Below are positions 6,316 to 14,941 of a stretch of DNA of 16,232 nt, one piece after another. This stretch comes from an uncultured Kangiella sp. (lineage in GTDB: Bacteria; Pseudomonadota; Gammaproteobacteria; Enterobacterales; DSM-103792): NCBI GenBank assembly GCA_946481205.1, contig CAMLNB010000066.1:1-16232 (forward strand). Direction: 5' to 3'. The number at the start of each line of letters is the position of its first letter. Positions within the stretch are counted from its first letter, which is position 1. Both the position numbers and the translations under genes were made by a program. The notes under the pieces were generated by a model. It was not told the DNA's origin. It did no database searches and was given only the letters and a program-made list of their open reading frames with translations.

Positions 6316-8904
6316 TCAGAAGTTGAAGTTGTACTCGACGTAGTAGTTGCGACCAAACGCGTCGTGGAATTCCTGACGGAACCACGGCCAGTTGGCTTCA
6401 GTCGGATCGACCGGAGGCTCTTCATCGGTCAGGTTGTTGATGCCTACGCGCACCGCACCGTAGTTTTCCGGCATCGCGTAACGCAGCTGCCAGTTCAGGG
6501 TGGTTTGCGCATCGATCATCTGATCGCCGCTGGCGTCTTCGTCGTAGTACGCGCCCGGAATCTCGTCGATGTACTTGACGTAGAACGTGGTACCGAAATC
6601 GCCCATCGACCAATCGGCCGACAGATTCAGGCGGTTTTCCGGCAACACTTCCGAACCGATGTTTTCTTCTTTCGGCTCATCCGGCGTCAGCTGGGTTTCC
6701 AGGCTCAGCACGTGCGACCAGTCAAAGCTGAAACGCCAATCACCCGCGCTGGTCGGCAGCTTGTATTCCAGGCTGAGGTCGATACCTTCGATTGATTGCT
6801 CGGACAGGTTAGCGAAACCAGCGAAGATGTAGCCGTCGGACAAGCCATTATTGGCACCGGTACCACGAACGATGTACTGCCCGTAGACGTCGGCATTGTC
6901 AACGATGAATTGCGGATCCAACTGGGTCACCAGACCCTCTACCGTAATTTGGTAGTAGTCGATGGTCAGGTTCAGATCACTGGTCAGCTGCCACACGGCA
7001 CCGACGTTAAAGTTTTCGCCCTTCTCTTCTTCCAGCGACAAATCGCCAGCACTGCGGATCTCGACCGACTGTACAGGTGTACAGCTCTTGTCCGGGCAGT
7101 TGACGGTGTCAATGATATCGGAGTAACCCACTTGCAGACCGTTGTACAAAGCAAACAAGTCTGGCGCACGGAAGCTCTCGCCCCACGATGCGCGTAGCAG
7201 CAAGTCTTCGGTCGGACGCCAAGCCAACGCAACACGCGGACTGAACGCACTGCCGACTTCCGAATCGTCATCGTAACTGTCGTAGCGACCGGCAATGTTC
7301 AACTCCAGCGAGTCGGCGATCGGGAACATCAGCTCCAGACCAATGCCGGACAGCGAACGACCGCCGCCACCAGACACGCCACCCGAGCCGACCAAGTCAA
7401 AGCTCTCGGTAATCGCGTCGCGATCATCGTTGTACCACTCACGCTGATGATCAACGGCCAGAGCGAACTGGGCGCTGTTGTTGCCCATTTCGAACAGGTC
7501 GCCGCTGATATTGAAATCAATCAACGAAGAGCTGGAGATGCCAACCGCGTATGGCTGATAGCTGATGTAAGCGACATCCGCAGCAGACAGCGGCTGGAAC
7601 AAGTCACGGCCATTGCGCACCAGTTCGTCCAGGCGGCTCTGAATCGCATCACTGCCTTGATCCGTGATCCGGGTGCGGTTGAAGCTCACGCCAGCTTCCC
7701 AATCGTAACGGTCAGCCAGCACGCCTTCGAGGCCAAACAGAACATTGCCTGTTTCGTTGTGAACATCACTGCCACGCGGACCTACTTCAACCAAGCGACG
7801 GTAGTACACGAACTCGGCACCCGTGCCATTGTAAGCGACCGGGTAGCGTGCATCGCCTTCAACGATCTTGACGCCGGATTCATAAGCCGACGGCTCAAGC
7901 TGGTTGGTGACATTGGAGGTACCGTAACCAAAGCGGCTAAAGAAAGTGGTGTCCGCGTTCAGCTCCAGACTGTAATTGACCATGAAATTGGCACGGTCCA
8001 TCTCAGGATAGAGCTGCCGGAAAGCGGTACGGTTGAAGCGGCAGCGATCACCAACAACAACGCCACCAGGTATGCAATCCGGATCGGCAACAAAACGGGT
8101 ATCAGCAGCGGTGACACGACCGTCGCCGTTAAAATCCACGTTCGAAGTAACCAAGTTCGAACCGAACGAGCTGTATACGCCGGCCGGATTCGCAATATCA
8201 CTGGCGGCGTAGTCACGATCACGCGACCACAATGCGGAGTTACGGTAGTACTCGGCAACAATGCTCAGCGAGCTCTTGTCGGTGCTGGTGCCAGCAACAA
8301 ACTGGGCACGCGAGGTTTCATAGCCACCCTCGCTGGTGTTGCCGTGACGCAGGGTCACGTCAGCGCCATCGATATTCTTGCGCAGGATGATGTTGACGAC
8401 ACCGCTGATTGCGTCCGAACCGTAAATGGCTGATGCGCCGTCAGTCAGGATTTCAATGCGCTCAACGGCAGCAGCTGGAATGGTCGACAAATCGACGAAG
8501 GCATCGGTGCCCCCCAGACCGACCGGGTATTTCGGCATCCGACGGCCGTCGAGCAGCACCAGCGTTCGGCCAGCGCCGAAACCACGCAAGTCCACAGCCG
8601 ACGCACCCGGCGTGAAGCCAAAAGTCTGGCTCTGATCAATTTGACCGCCAGTGTTTTGGGTCATTGAGCCCAAGACGTCCTGAACCGTCGAGAAACCACG
8701 GGCATTGATCTGTTCCGCGTCGATCACCACAACCGGCGACGGACCTTCAATATCGGTCCGCTTGATTTTCGAACCGGTCACTTCAATACGTTCGGCGTCC
8801 ACGTCATCTGCAGCAACGGCCACGCCGCTGACTGCCAACGAGCCTGCGCCGAGCAGGGCAAACTGGATTGCTTTCGCCAAGAGATTTTTGGCTAGGGTTT
8901 TCAT
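6316..8904 (-). CDS. TonB-dependent outer membrane receptor
   Basis: The 862-residue outer-membrane transporter would be energised by TonB-ExbB-ExbD. A signal peptide ends near 'SGVAVA' (about residue 31). A TonB-box-like 'ERIEVTGS' and the typical 'KIKRTDIEGPSPVVVI' follow, then the plug domain ('VDLRGFGAGRTLVLLDGRR', 'VERIEILTDGASAIYGSDAISGVVNIIL'). The rest is a 22-strand-type beta-barrel ending 'NYYVEYNFNF' with the expected terminal Phe. Two Cys pairs (C277/C288 and C603/C608) sit in loop-like segments and could form disulfides. I chose the start at 8904 because CGGAGAA precedes it by about 6 nt and the signal peptide begins there; the frame opens 30 codons earlier. The substrate is not identifiable: no siderophore, B12, glycan-utilisation or regulator gene is adjacent. 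This subfamily is abundant in gammaproteobacteria that use peptides or polysaccharides. Confidence 0.95.
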   Translation of the reverse strand: MKTLAKNLLAKAIQFALLGAGSLAVSGVAVAADDVDAERIEVTGSKIKRTDIEGPSPVVVIDAEQINARGFSTVQDVLGSMTQNTGGQIDQSQTFGFTPGASAVDLRGFGAGRTLVLLDGRRMPKYPVGLGGTDAFVDLSTIPAAAVERIEILTDGASAIYGSDAISGVVNIILRKNIDGADVTLRHGNTSEGGYETSRAQFVAGTSTDKSSLSIVAEYYRNSALWSRDRDYAASDIANPAGVYSSFGSNLVTSNVDFNGDGRVTAADTRFVADPDCIPGGVVVGDRCRFNRTAFRQLYPEMDRANFMVNYSLELNADTTFFSRFGYGTSNVTNQLEPSAYESGVKIVEGDARYPVAYNGTGAEFVYYRRLVEVGPRGSDVHNETGNVLFGLEGVLADRYDWEAGVSFNRTRITDQGSDAIQSRLDELVRNGRDLFQPLSAADVAYISYQPYAVGISSSSLIDFNISGDLFEMGNNSAQFALAVDHQREWYNDDRDAITESFDLVGSGGVSGGGGRSLSGIGLELMFPIADSLELNIAGRYDSYDDDSEVGSAFSPRVALAWRPTEDLLLRASWGESFRAPDLFALYNGLQVGYSDIIDTVNCPDKSCTPVQSVEIRSAGDLSLEEEKGENFNVGAVWQLTSDLNLTIDYYQITVEGLVTQLDPQFIVDNADVYGQYIVRGTGANNGLSDGYIFAGFANLSEQSIEGIDLSLEYKLPTSAGDWRFSFDWSHVLSLETQLTPDEPKEENIGSEVLPENRLNLSADWSMGDFGTTFYVKYIDEIPGAYYDEDASGDQMIDAQTTLNWQLRYAMPENYGAVRVGINNLTDEEPPVDPTEANWPWFRQEFHDAFGRNYYVEYNFNF

Positions 8905-9030
8905 CTTGTTCTCCGATGGGTCGTGAGGGTTCACTGGACTCATGGCCTCTTTGGGCCGCCTGCTACCACAAATGGAGCCGCCAGTGATTGGCAACTCTTT
9001 TCATCCCTGCAGGTCAGAAGAGCGAGCCGG

Positions 9031-9059
9031 AGAATATTCAGGTTTTTTGCGTGGTGCAA
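9031..9059 (-). promoter_or_regulatory. Candidate sigma-70 promoter of the receptor gene
   Basis: On the minus strand TTGCAC (9059-9054) and TATTCT (9036-9031) are separated by exactly 17 nt. Transcription would start near 9024, giving a leader of about 120 nt before the receptor ATG at 8904. The -35 match is partial, so the call rests on spacing, the -10 element and position. Confidence 0.4.
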
Positions 9060-9173
9060 ACTGTGTAGAAAAGCTGGTTACGCTTCAATCGGAACAAGGT
9101 AAATAGTTGGCAGGAACGAGCCAAACAGAGCAAAAACACGCCAAATTGAGCAGATTTCATTCGCGTATTTTTT

Positions 9174-9207
9174 GACAAAAATACCGGTAATTTTTCCTAT
9201 TTTTGTC
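9174..9207. promoter_or_regulatory. AT-rich dyad, possible operator
   Basis: GACAAAAATA (9174-9183) and TATTTTTGTC (9198-9207) are perfect 10-bp inverted arms around a 14-nt spacer. Neither strand shows a terminator T-run after a GC-rich stem, so a protein-binding site is more likely than a terminator. It lies 30 nt past the dnaE2 stop and about 115 nt upstream of the candidate receptor promoter. Confidence 0.45.
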
Positions 9208-9237
9208 GGCGATTTCGCGGTAGCCAGTTGTAGTTCC

Positions 9238-12200
9238 TCAATGGAAATCACGCGAACGCGTCAGCAAGCCACGAACCAAGTGATCCAGCACGGTGATGTG
9301 CTGAACAACTACATGTTGCACCCCTTCGCGGTTTTCCAGTAGACCGGTCACCCGTAGCATCTGGCCCTGCAAAATCGCTTGTCGGTGCTGCTCTTGCACA
9401 TCGCGCCAGAGCACCAGATTGGTATTGCCGGTTTCGTCTTCCAGGGTCATGAACAGTGTGCCGTTGGCGGTTTGTGGTCGTTGCCGATTGGTCACCAAGC
9501 CGGCAACCGACAAAGTTCGTTTCCCCGTCAGCATGGCCAGCTCCTGCGCTTGCCGACAACCACGTAGCGCCGGATGCTTGCGCAGCACCGCCAAGGGATG
9601 CCGCTCAAGCGAAACACCAACGAATGCGTAATCCGCGGCGATGTTGTCACGCTCGCTGGCATCAGGCAGTGCAACAGCGGTCTCCGTGATGGCGGTGCTG
9701 ACCAGGCTTTCCTGCTCACGCGCCAAGACCTGCCAATGCGCTTGATGCCGATCGCCGCTGATACTACGCAACGCTCCCGCACGTGCAAGGAACAGCAGAT
9801 CACTGCGCTCCAAGCCAGCTTGTTCGGCCAGCGCCTGCGTTGACCACCGCATGGGCTTTCCGCTTTGATGCCATTGCAGTCGTGCCGCACAAATGGCTTC
9901 GGCTTTTGCTTTGGCAAGGCCTTTGATCAAGCGCATGCCAAGCCGAATGGCTGCCTGCCCTTGTCTGTCCGACTCCAGGCTGCAATCCCAATCGCTGTGC
10001 AAGACATCGACCGGATAGACAGTGACACCATGCCGTCTGACATCCTGAATCAGCTGTGAAGGCGAGTAAAACCCCATCGGCTGACTGTTGATCAACGCAG
10101 CACAATACGCTGCCGGATAGTGATACTTGAGCCATGCCGTGTTGTACGCAAGCAAGGCAAAACTCGCGGCGTGTGACTCGGGAAATCCATACTCACCAAA
10201 ACCCAGAATCTGCTGACAAATCTGATCAATGAATTCTGGCTGGTAACGATTCGCCCGCATGCCTTGCTGGAGCTTTGCCAGATAACGTTCCAAATCACCT
10301 TTCCGCTTCCAGGCCCCCATCGATCGACGCAAGGTATCCGCCTCTTCCACAGTAAAATTGGCAGCGACCGTGGCCAGTTGCAGCACCTGCTCCTGGAAAA
10401 TCACTACACCGCGCGTACGGCGCAATACCGGTATCAAGTCTTTACTCGGATAAGGGATCTTGTTCGGCGGCAATTGCCGGCGCTTCAGATAAGGATGCAC
10501 CATGCCGCCTTGAATCGGTCCTGGTCTGACGATGGCTACCTCGACAACGAGATCGTAATAGCAACGAGGGCGAAGCCGCGGCAGCATGCTCATCTGGGCA
10601 CGTGACTCAACTTGGAATACACCAATCGAATCGGCCTTGCACAGCATGTCAAATACTGCTGGCTCCTCAACCGACATATCGGCGACCGATGGTCGGTGTC
10701 CGTAAAAACGCTCAATCAAATCTTGGCTACGGTGCATGGCAGTGAGAATGCCAAGCCCCAGCACATCCACTTTCAGCAGCTTCAGTGTTTCAATATCCTC
10801 CTTGTCCCACTGAATGACGGTGCGCTCCGGCATGCTGGCATTCTCGACCGGCACCAGATCAGAGAGCTGCCCTTTCGCAATCACAAAACCACCAACGTGT
10901 TGTGACAGATGGCGTGGAAAGCCAATGAGCTCAAGCGTAAGTTGGCAAAACCATTGCACCAGTCGGCTGTTGGGATCCAAGCCAAGATCCGCCAGCTTTT
11001 CCGGCAAGCGCTCAGGCGCATCCCACCAAGCCAGCTGATTACCAATCTGCTCAATCAGCGTTAGCTCGAAACCCAATGCCTTGCCAACATCGCGGATTGC
11101 GCTCGGCAAGCGGTAACAAATAACCGTTGCTGCCAAAGCAGTACGCTCACGACCATATTTTTTGAACAAGTACTGGATGACTTCTTCGCGCCGCTCATGC
11201 TCGAAATCGACATCGATATCAGGCGGCTCCCGTCGACTCCGGGAGAGGAAGCGTTCGAACAATACCTCAATTTTCTCTGGATCAGCTTCGGTGATACCCA
11301 GGCAATAACAGACCACAGAGTTTGCTGCCGAACCCCGCCCCTGACACAGAATTCCTTTCGATTTGGCGAAGTTGACGATGTCATGCACGGTCAAAAAATA
11401 ATGTTCGAATTTTTCTTCTGCGATAAACGCCAGCTCTTTTTCAATCAGCTTGGCGCTCTTGACTGGCGTGCCCTGCGGCCAGCGCTTCCGAGCGCCCTGC
11501 TCGACCAGAATACGTAGATGCGCACTCGCCGAGATTCCAGCTGGCACCACCTCTGCAGGATATTGATACTGCAGTGCGCTCGGGCAAAACTGACAACGAT
11601 CAGCAATGCGCAGCGTTTCCGCCAACCAACCCGCAGGATAGCGCTGCGCCAAGCTGCGCCGACTTTGCAGGCATTTCTCGGCATTGGCCAACCTGCGCAT
11701 GCCCAAGGCCGACACTGTTGTGCGCGCCTGAATTGCACTGAGCACTTGTTGCAGCGGCAAGCGCGACATATCGTGCATACGCACATCACCAACGGCGGTA
11801 ATAGCCAAGCCTGTGGCCTGATACAGTTGCTCAGCCAATTGCTGACGCAGCACATCCTGGCCATCCCGGCAGAAATTGACCCCCAACCATATGCGCTCAA
11901 CGAAGCAGCTGTGCAGGAAAGTAAAATCATGGAGCCATTTTTCAGTGCTGGTCGTTGGCACCTTCAGTGGCAACCAGATCGCCAGACAATCTGATAGCGG
12001 CATGTGCAGATCGGCGTTCTGCAACAGGTACTCGCCTTTCTCGGCCCGGCGCCGCGCCCGGGTGATGAGGGCAGACAGTTGGGTGTAGCCCTGCTGGTTG
12101 GCGGCCAGCAGAATCAGCGACAAACCCGTTTCGGTGGTGAACTGACTGCCATACAACAGCCTCAGGCCGCACTTCTGCGCCTCGGCGTAGGCACGCACAA

Positions 12201-12423
12201 TGCCGGCAAAAGAACATTCATCGGTGATGGCCAGCGCGCGATAACCCAGCTCGCTGGCGCGTTGAACCAGCTCCTCGGGGTGCGAGCCGGATTGCAGAAA
12301 CGAAAAATTGGTCAGCGTCTGTAGTTCAGCATAATCGGGCTCGGCGTAATCCGATTCAGTGTGATCCGGCTCGTCGCCATGCAATGCGTTTTGGCGTCCC
12401 GAATTTTTATCAGCAATATTCAT
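9238..12423 (-). CDS. dnaE2: Error-prone DNA polymerase DnaE2/ImuC
   Basis: This C-family polymerase is the catalytic member of the ImuA-ImuB-DnaE2 mutasome, which performs mutagenic translesion synthesis after DNA damage. The 1061-residue product has an N-terminal PHP domain with 'TNFSFLQSGSHPEEL' (about 38-52), where the His-x-His of replicative DnaE is replaced, as is usual for DnaE2. The polymerase aspartates are present: D402 and D404 in 'PPDIDVDFE' and D553 in 'KVDVLGLG'. A C-terminal OB-fold follows ('LSVAGLVTNRQRP...FMTLEDETG'). The start is an ATG only 6 nt after the imuB stop, so translation is likely coupled. The conserved family start 'YAEL' is at residue 31. The preceding 30 residues are an extension made partly of five-residue repeats (HGDEP, DHTES, DYAEP, DYAEL). 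The frame is complete. Confidence 0.96.
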   Translation of the reverse strand: MNIADKNSGRQNALHGDEPDHTESDYAEPDYAELQTLTNFSFLQSGSHPEELVQRASELGYRALAITDECSFAGIVRAYAEAQKCGLRLLYGSQFTTETGLSLILLAANQQGYTQLSALITRARRRAEKGEYLLQNADLHMPLSDCLAIWLPLKVPTTSTEKWLHDFTFLHSCFVERIWLGVNFCRDGQDVLRQQLAEQLYQATGLAITAVGDVRMHDMSRLPLQQVLSAIQARTTVSALGMRRLANAEKCLQSRRSLAQRYPAGWLAETLRIADRCQFCPSALQYQYPAEVVPAGISASAHLRILVEQGARKRWPQGTPVKSAKLIEKELAFIAEEKFEHYFLTVHDIVNFAKSKGILCQGRGSAANSVVCYCLGITEADPEKIEVLFERFLSRSRREPPDIDVDFEHERREEVIQYLFKKYGRERTALAATVICYRLPSAIRDVGKALGFELTLIEQIGNQLAWWDAPERLPEKLADLGLDPNSRLVQWFCQLTLELIGFPRHLSQHVGGFVIAKGQLSDLVPVENASMPERTVIQWDKEDIETLKLLKVDVLGLGILTAMHRSQDLIERFYGHRPSVADMSVEEPAVFDMLCKADSIGVFQVESRAQMSMLPRLRPRCYYDLVVEVAIVRPGPIQGGMVHPYLKRRQLPPNKIPYPSKDLIPVLRRTRGVVIFQEQVLQLATVAANFTVEEADTLRRSMGAWKRKGDLERYLAKLQQGMRANRYQPEFIDQICQQILGFGEYGFPESHAASFALLAYNTAWLKYHYPAAYCAALINSQPMGFYSPSQLIQDVRRHGVTVYPVDVLHSDWDCSLESDRQGQAAIRLGMRLIKGLAKAKAEAICAARLQWHQSGKPMRWSTQALAEQAGLERSDLLFLARAGALRSISGDRHQAHWQVLAREQESLVSTAITETAVALPDASERDNIAADYAFVGVSLERHPLAVLRKHPALRGCRQAQELAMLTGKRTLSVAGLVTNRQRPQTANGTLFMTLEDETGNTNLVLWRDVQEQHRQAILQGQMLRVTGLLENREGVQHVVVQHITVLDHLVRGLLTRSRDFH
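12322..12381 (-). repeat. 15-bp imperfect repeats encoding a DnaE2 N-terminal extension
   Basis: Four imperfect 15-nt units encode HGDEP, DHTES, DYAEP and DYAEL (residues 15-34 of DnaE2). The last unit coincides with the conserved YAEL that normally begins the PHP domain, so the extension looks like duplications of the original start. Confidence 0.65.
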
Positions 12424-12429
12424 GACGAC

Positions 12430-13938
12430 TCAGCAACCAAACAAACCATGCAGATACCATTGCTCCGGCGCCTGGTTGTCACGGAATAACCAGAAGCGTT
12501 CACCAGACGGATTGCGGGCTACACGATATTCCCGTTGCGCCCACTGCTGCTGCCACCATTCGGAATGCAGCCATTCCACTTCATCTTCAAAACTCAGTGG
12601 TCCTCGGTATTGAGGTGTGCCTTTATGTATCTTGAGCGGCTGTGGGTGTGGCAGCAGGGCCAGTGGTCGCTCGGCAGCAATCATAGGAATTGTCGCCATT
12701 TCCGCTGAGGATGCTGCTGCTGACGAGACTTCCCTTGATGAGACTTCCGCTGATGTTGCAACCGTCGTCGTCACCGTCATGGCATGTTCCGGCCACCAAC
12801 TGTCGCAGACCCTCATGTACTGAATGGCGTTGTCACCCAGACGGGCACGTAGAATGCTGAGCAATTGCTGCTCGTTGTTCTGCTCGTCTTCCTGACTGGC
12901 AAATAGCTGCGTCCGCGCTGGCGTCAACGGCACGAATTGCTCGGCTTTGACGGCAATATCAAGCACCGGCGCCAGCAGCGGCTGCCGCTCCAGACGCAAG
13001 CGACAAAGCGTCAACCAGTCGTGGGCGAGCCAACTCGGCGCTACGGTGCCAATATTGATGATCTGCGGCTTGCTCCGATGCTGTCCCAGCAAAATCTGCA
13101 AACGATTCACGGCAAGCTGGCGCGTACGCAAGTAACTTTCCAGCGCTGTGAATAGGCGTTTGATCGGGAACAGCAATGCGTCGACTTGCTCCGTTTCACG
13201 CGGTAGCTCAATCGATTGCGTAAAGAATCCCGGCAATTGATAACGATGAAATTGATCCGGCTGCTGCGCTTCAAGCCGAGCCAGATAATCCAACAGCTCA
13301 CGGCCAAAGCGGCGCCCCAGTGCGGGGCGTGGCAGCGCTAGCAATTCGCCAATGCGGCGAACCCCCAACTGCTGAAAATGCTCCAACCAATTGCGCGCCA
13401 CCCGACCATCACGCCGCAAACAGCGCAGCGGGGCCTGCTGTAGCGCATGCTGCAAAGCCTCGGCGGAAGGATTGCTTAGCGTAGGCAAGGCACTGAGCAC
13501 CAGCGCAGCCGTACTGCCCCAGCCAAACTGGGCCTGCACGCTGTAGCCCAGTGCAGCAATCGCATCCTGAAGTCGCGCCAGCAATTGCTGTGGGTCTTGA
13601 AACAGTAAAGCGCTGCGCTCGATTTCCAACAGGATCGCCCCGCCTTGCGTCAGCTGGACATCACTGCTGAACTGCATGGCAATGGTGGCAACCTGTTCGC
13701 GCGCCAACGCTTCTGCCGCTTCATTTCGGGTGAACAATGTCAAACCCGGCACCAAGGCCTGGGCCAGAGCCAATGTCATTCCGCGGCGAATTCCCTGCCC
13801 TGCCGCTGCAACATTCGGCAACCATACCAGCGTACGTTGCTGCACGGCATGGACAATCACCGTGGGTTGAGTATCCGGCACCGAAAACGGTAAGGTTTCC
13901 AATGCCAGTTGTGGCAATAACAAACAAAGCCAACGCAT
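12430..13938 (-). CDS. imuB: Inactive Y-family polymerase homologue ImuB
   Basis: ImuB is a catalytically dead Y-family polymerase relative that bridges the beta clamp, ImuA and DnaE2. The 502-residue product begins 'MRWLCLLLPQLALETL', where active Y-family enzymes carry the first catalytic Asp in a D-x-(D/N)-x-F-F-A setting; that acid is absent. Residues about 60-340 follow the palm, fingers, thumb and little-finger layout, including the helix-hairpin-helix-like 'LEHFQQLGVRRIGELLALP'. A beta-clamp-binding candidate Q344-L345-F346 ('RTQLFAS') lies directly before 'LLSILRARLGDNAI', as in other ImuB proteins. A Ser/Ala/Glu-rich five-residue repeat (about 396-415) interrupts the C-terminal region. 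The start at 13938 has GGTGAG about 8 nt upstream. It ends 6 nt before dnaE2. Unusually, a 346-bp gap separates it from imuA. Confidence 0.94.
   Translation of the reverse strand: MRWLCLLLPQLALETLPFSVPDTQPTVIVHAVQQRTLVWLPNVAAAGQGIRRGMTLALAQALVPGLTLFTRNEAAEALAREQVATIAMQFSSDVQLTQGGAILLEIERSALLFQDPQQLLARLQDAIAALGYSVQAQFGWGSTAALVLSALPTLSNPSAEALQHALQQAPLRCLRRDGRVARNWLEHFQQLGVRRIGELLALPRPALGRRFGRELLDYLARLEAQQPDQFHRYQLPGFFTQSIELPRETEQVDALLFPIKRLFTALESYLRTRQLAVNRLQILLGQHRSKPQIINIGTVAPSWLAHDWLTLCRLRLERQPLLAPVLDIAVKAEQFVPLTPARTQLFASQEDEQNNEQQLLSILRARLGDNAIQYMRVCDSWWPEHAMTVTTTVATSAEVSSREVSSAAASSAEMATIPMIAAERPLALLPHPQPLKIHKGTPQYRGPLSFEDEVEWLHSEWWQQQWAQREYRVARNPSGERFWLFRDNQAPEQWYLHGLFGC
12691..12750 (-). 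repeat. 15-bp imperfect repeats inside imuB
   Basis: Adjacent 15-nt units encode SAEVS, SREVS, SAAAS and SAEMA (residues 396-415 of ImuB). The two clearest DNA units start TGACGAGACTTCC and TGATGAGACTTCC on the plus strand (12721 and 12736). They form a low-complexity linker in the C-terminal region, beyond the clamp-binding motif. Confidence 0.65.
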
Positions 13939-14284
13939 ATTTTTTGCTCACCATGCGTAGCTATTTCAGAGAATGACTACATGCATGGACCAAGAAGTTG
14001 CTTCTGTCAGAAAAGAGACTCTGGCTGAAAAACCAATCGCAGCTTGTTCACGACGCTGAAGCCTGTTGACCGCACAGAAAAGAAAGCGAAAAAAGACGCT
14101 GCCATCCATGGCAGCAAGGTGACTGAAGCTTGTAGCGACTGAAAAACCTAAAAACCTGAAAAACCATTCTGTCTCATGACCCGATCATGGTCCGGCCTTA
14201 TCATGAGCCATGACTCAATGCTGCGCGCATCCATTGCCACTGCGACCTCTGGCTCATAACGCGCATGGTCATGCTGCTGCGGAT
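13939..14284. other. 346-bp gap between imuA and imuB
   Basis: ImuA and imuB usually overlap or nearly touch, so this gap stands out. It holds a terminator-like hairpin (14089-14115), overlapping small dyads (AGAAG-TTG-CTTCT and TTCTG-T-CAGAA, 13993-14012), three CTGAAAAACC-type motifs (near 14024, 14138 and 14156) and a cluster of TCATGA-type palindromes (14174-14213). Short open frames on both strands lack ribosome-binding sites, and I do not call any of them as genes. Confidence 0.6.
14089..14115 (-). terminator. Terminator-like hairpin between imuA and imuB
   Basis: On the minus strand GCTGCCATGGATGGCAGC forms a stem of 6-8 bp, followed after three bases by TTTTTT. It has the form of a modest intrinsic terminator, about 170 nt after the imuA stop and 150 nt before the imuB start. 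If active, it would reduce or end transcription entering imuB from imuA. Confidence 0.5.
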
Positions 14285-14941
14285 TCACCGCACAAAAGCC
14301 TTCTTCCCGGACGATGGCAACACATGAACATTTGGCTCTGTGGTTACGGCAAACATTGCAGTCGCCGTCCCGCCTCTCCGTTTCAACACCTGCAGTCGAA
14401 GCCCAGCGCTTCCAGACTGCACCAACACACGCACCGTTGCCGATGAACTCTGCCGCTGCGCAGATTCCGGTCGCAGCAAAAACGCATAGCTGCCGCCAGC
14501 TTGTGCCGCCAACTGCAAACGCCGCAATCGCTCTGCCGTCAACACATTGGACTGCAACAGCACGGCTCCACCTTGCGCTAAACGGAGTGCTTGCTCAGCG
14601 GCCCAAGGCGCTTCGTCTTCATTTGCTCGCACCAGCAAGCAGCGCTCCAAATGCACACCGGCTTTTCGCCATGCCGGGGCGTAAGGCGTTTGTTGATGGC
14701 CAATCCAAATCAACAGACGCTGCTGTCGGCTCAATGCACTCAGCGCGGGCTGCAGCAGTTGCCACGCCAACACCGGTTCGCGGCATAACAACTCAGTCAA
14801 GCTGGCAACAGGCCAACCAGCGCCAAACAATTCCCGATCCAGTCGCGGCCAGCCAGTCGGCAACGATGCAGCGCCATCACCGGCATCGCGACCACGCCAA
14901 AGCTGACGTTGGTCGAGCAACTGTTGGAGTGAGGACGTCAT
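14285..14941 (-). CDS. imuA: SOS mutagenesis protein ImuA
   Basis: ImuA is a RecA/SulA-like protein of the ImuA-ImuB-DnaE2 mutasome, thought to assemble with ImuB and support translesion synthesis. The 218-residue product has the family start 'LPTGWPRLDRELFGAGWPVASLTELL' (positions split here as about 28-53), 'LLIWIGHQQTPYAPAW', 'CLLVRANEDEAPWAAEQAL' and 'GGAVLL'. No Walker A GxxxxGK(S/T) is present at the position where RecA has one, as is common in gammaproteobacterial ImuA. The start at 14941 has GGAG 6 nt upstream; ATGs at 14947 and 14962 are alternatives. It follows the LexA-like gene by 102 nt and is probably in its transcript. Confidence 0.9.
   Translation of the reverse strand: MTSSLQQLLDQRQLWRGRDAGDGAASLPTGWPRLDRELFGAGWPVASLTELLCREPVLAWQLLQPALSALSRQQRLLIWIGHQQTPYAPAWRKAGVHLERCLLVRANEDEAPWAAEQALRLAQGGAVLLQSNVLTAERLRRLQLAAQAGGSYAFLLRPESAQRQSSSATVRVLVQSGSAGLRLQVLKRRGGTATAMFAVTTEPNVHVLPSSGKKAFVR

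Larger units (their letters stand above)
8905..9237. other. 333-bp intergenic region between receptor and dnaE2
   Basis: No convincing gene is visible on either strand. The left two thirds form the upstream region of the TonB-dependent receptor, with a candidate promoter at 9031-9059. The right third is AT-rich and holds the 10-bp dyad at 9174-9207. No T-tract-bearing terminator for dnaE2 was found here. Confidence 0.6.

Noticed and set aside
7447..8433. 328-codon plus-strand open frame opposite the TonB-dependent receptor
   Set aside because: The minus strand encodes a full receptor here; the plus translation is compositionally odd and unrecognised.
9172..9200. Plus-strand TTGACA followed 17 nt later by TCCTAT as a promoter
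   Set aside because: The -10 match is poor and it would read antisense into dnaE2; the bases are better explained by the dyad.
13973..14146. Short plus-strand frames between imuB and imuA, one encoding a Lys-rich end containing 'DRTEKKAKKDAAIHG'
   Set aside because: The readable pieces are in different frames, stop early and lack ribosome-binding sites. A decayed small gene cannot be excluded, but the evidence is too weak to call one.
14174..14213. Cluster of TCATGA/CATGAT motifs after imuA as an operator
   Set aside because: The motifs do not form a clean dyad or regular spacing, and no promoter is nearby; recorded only within the gap description.
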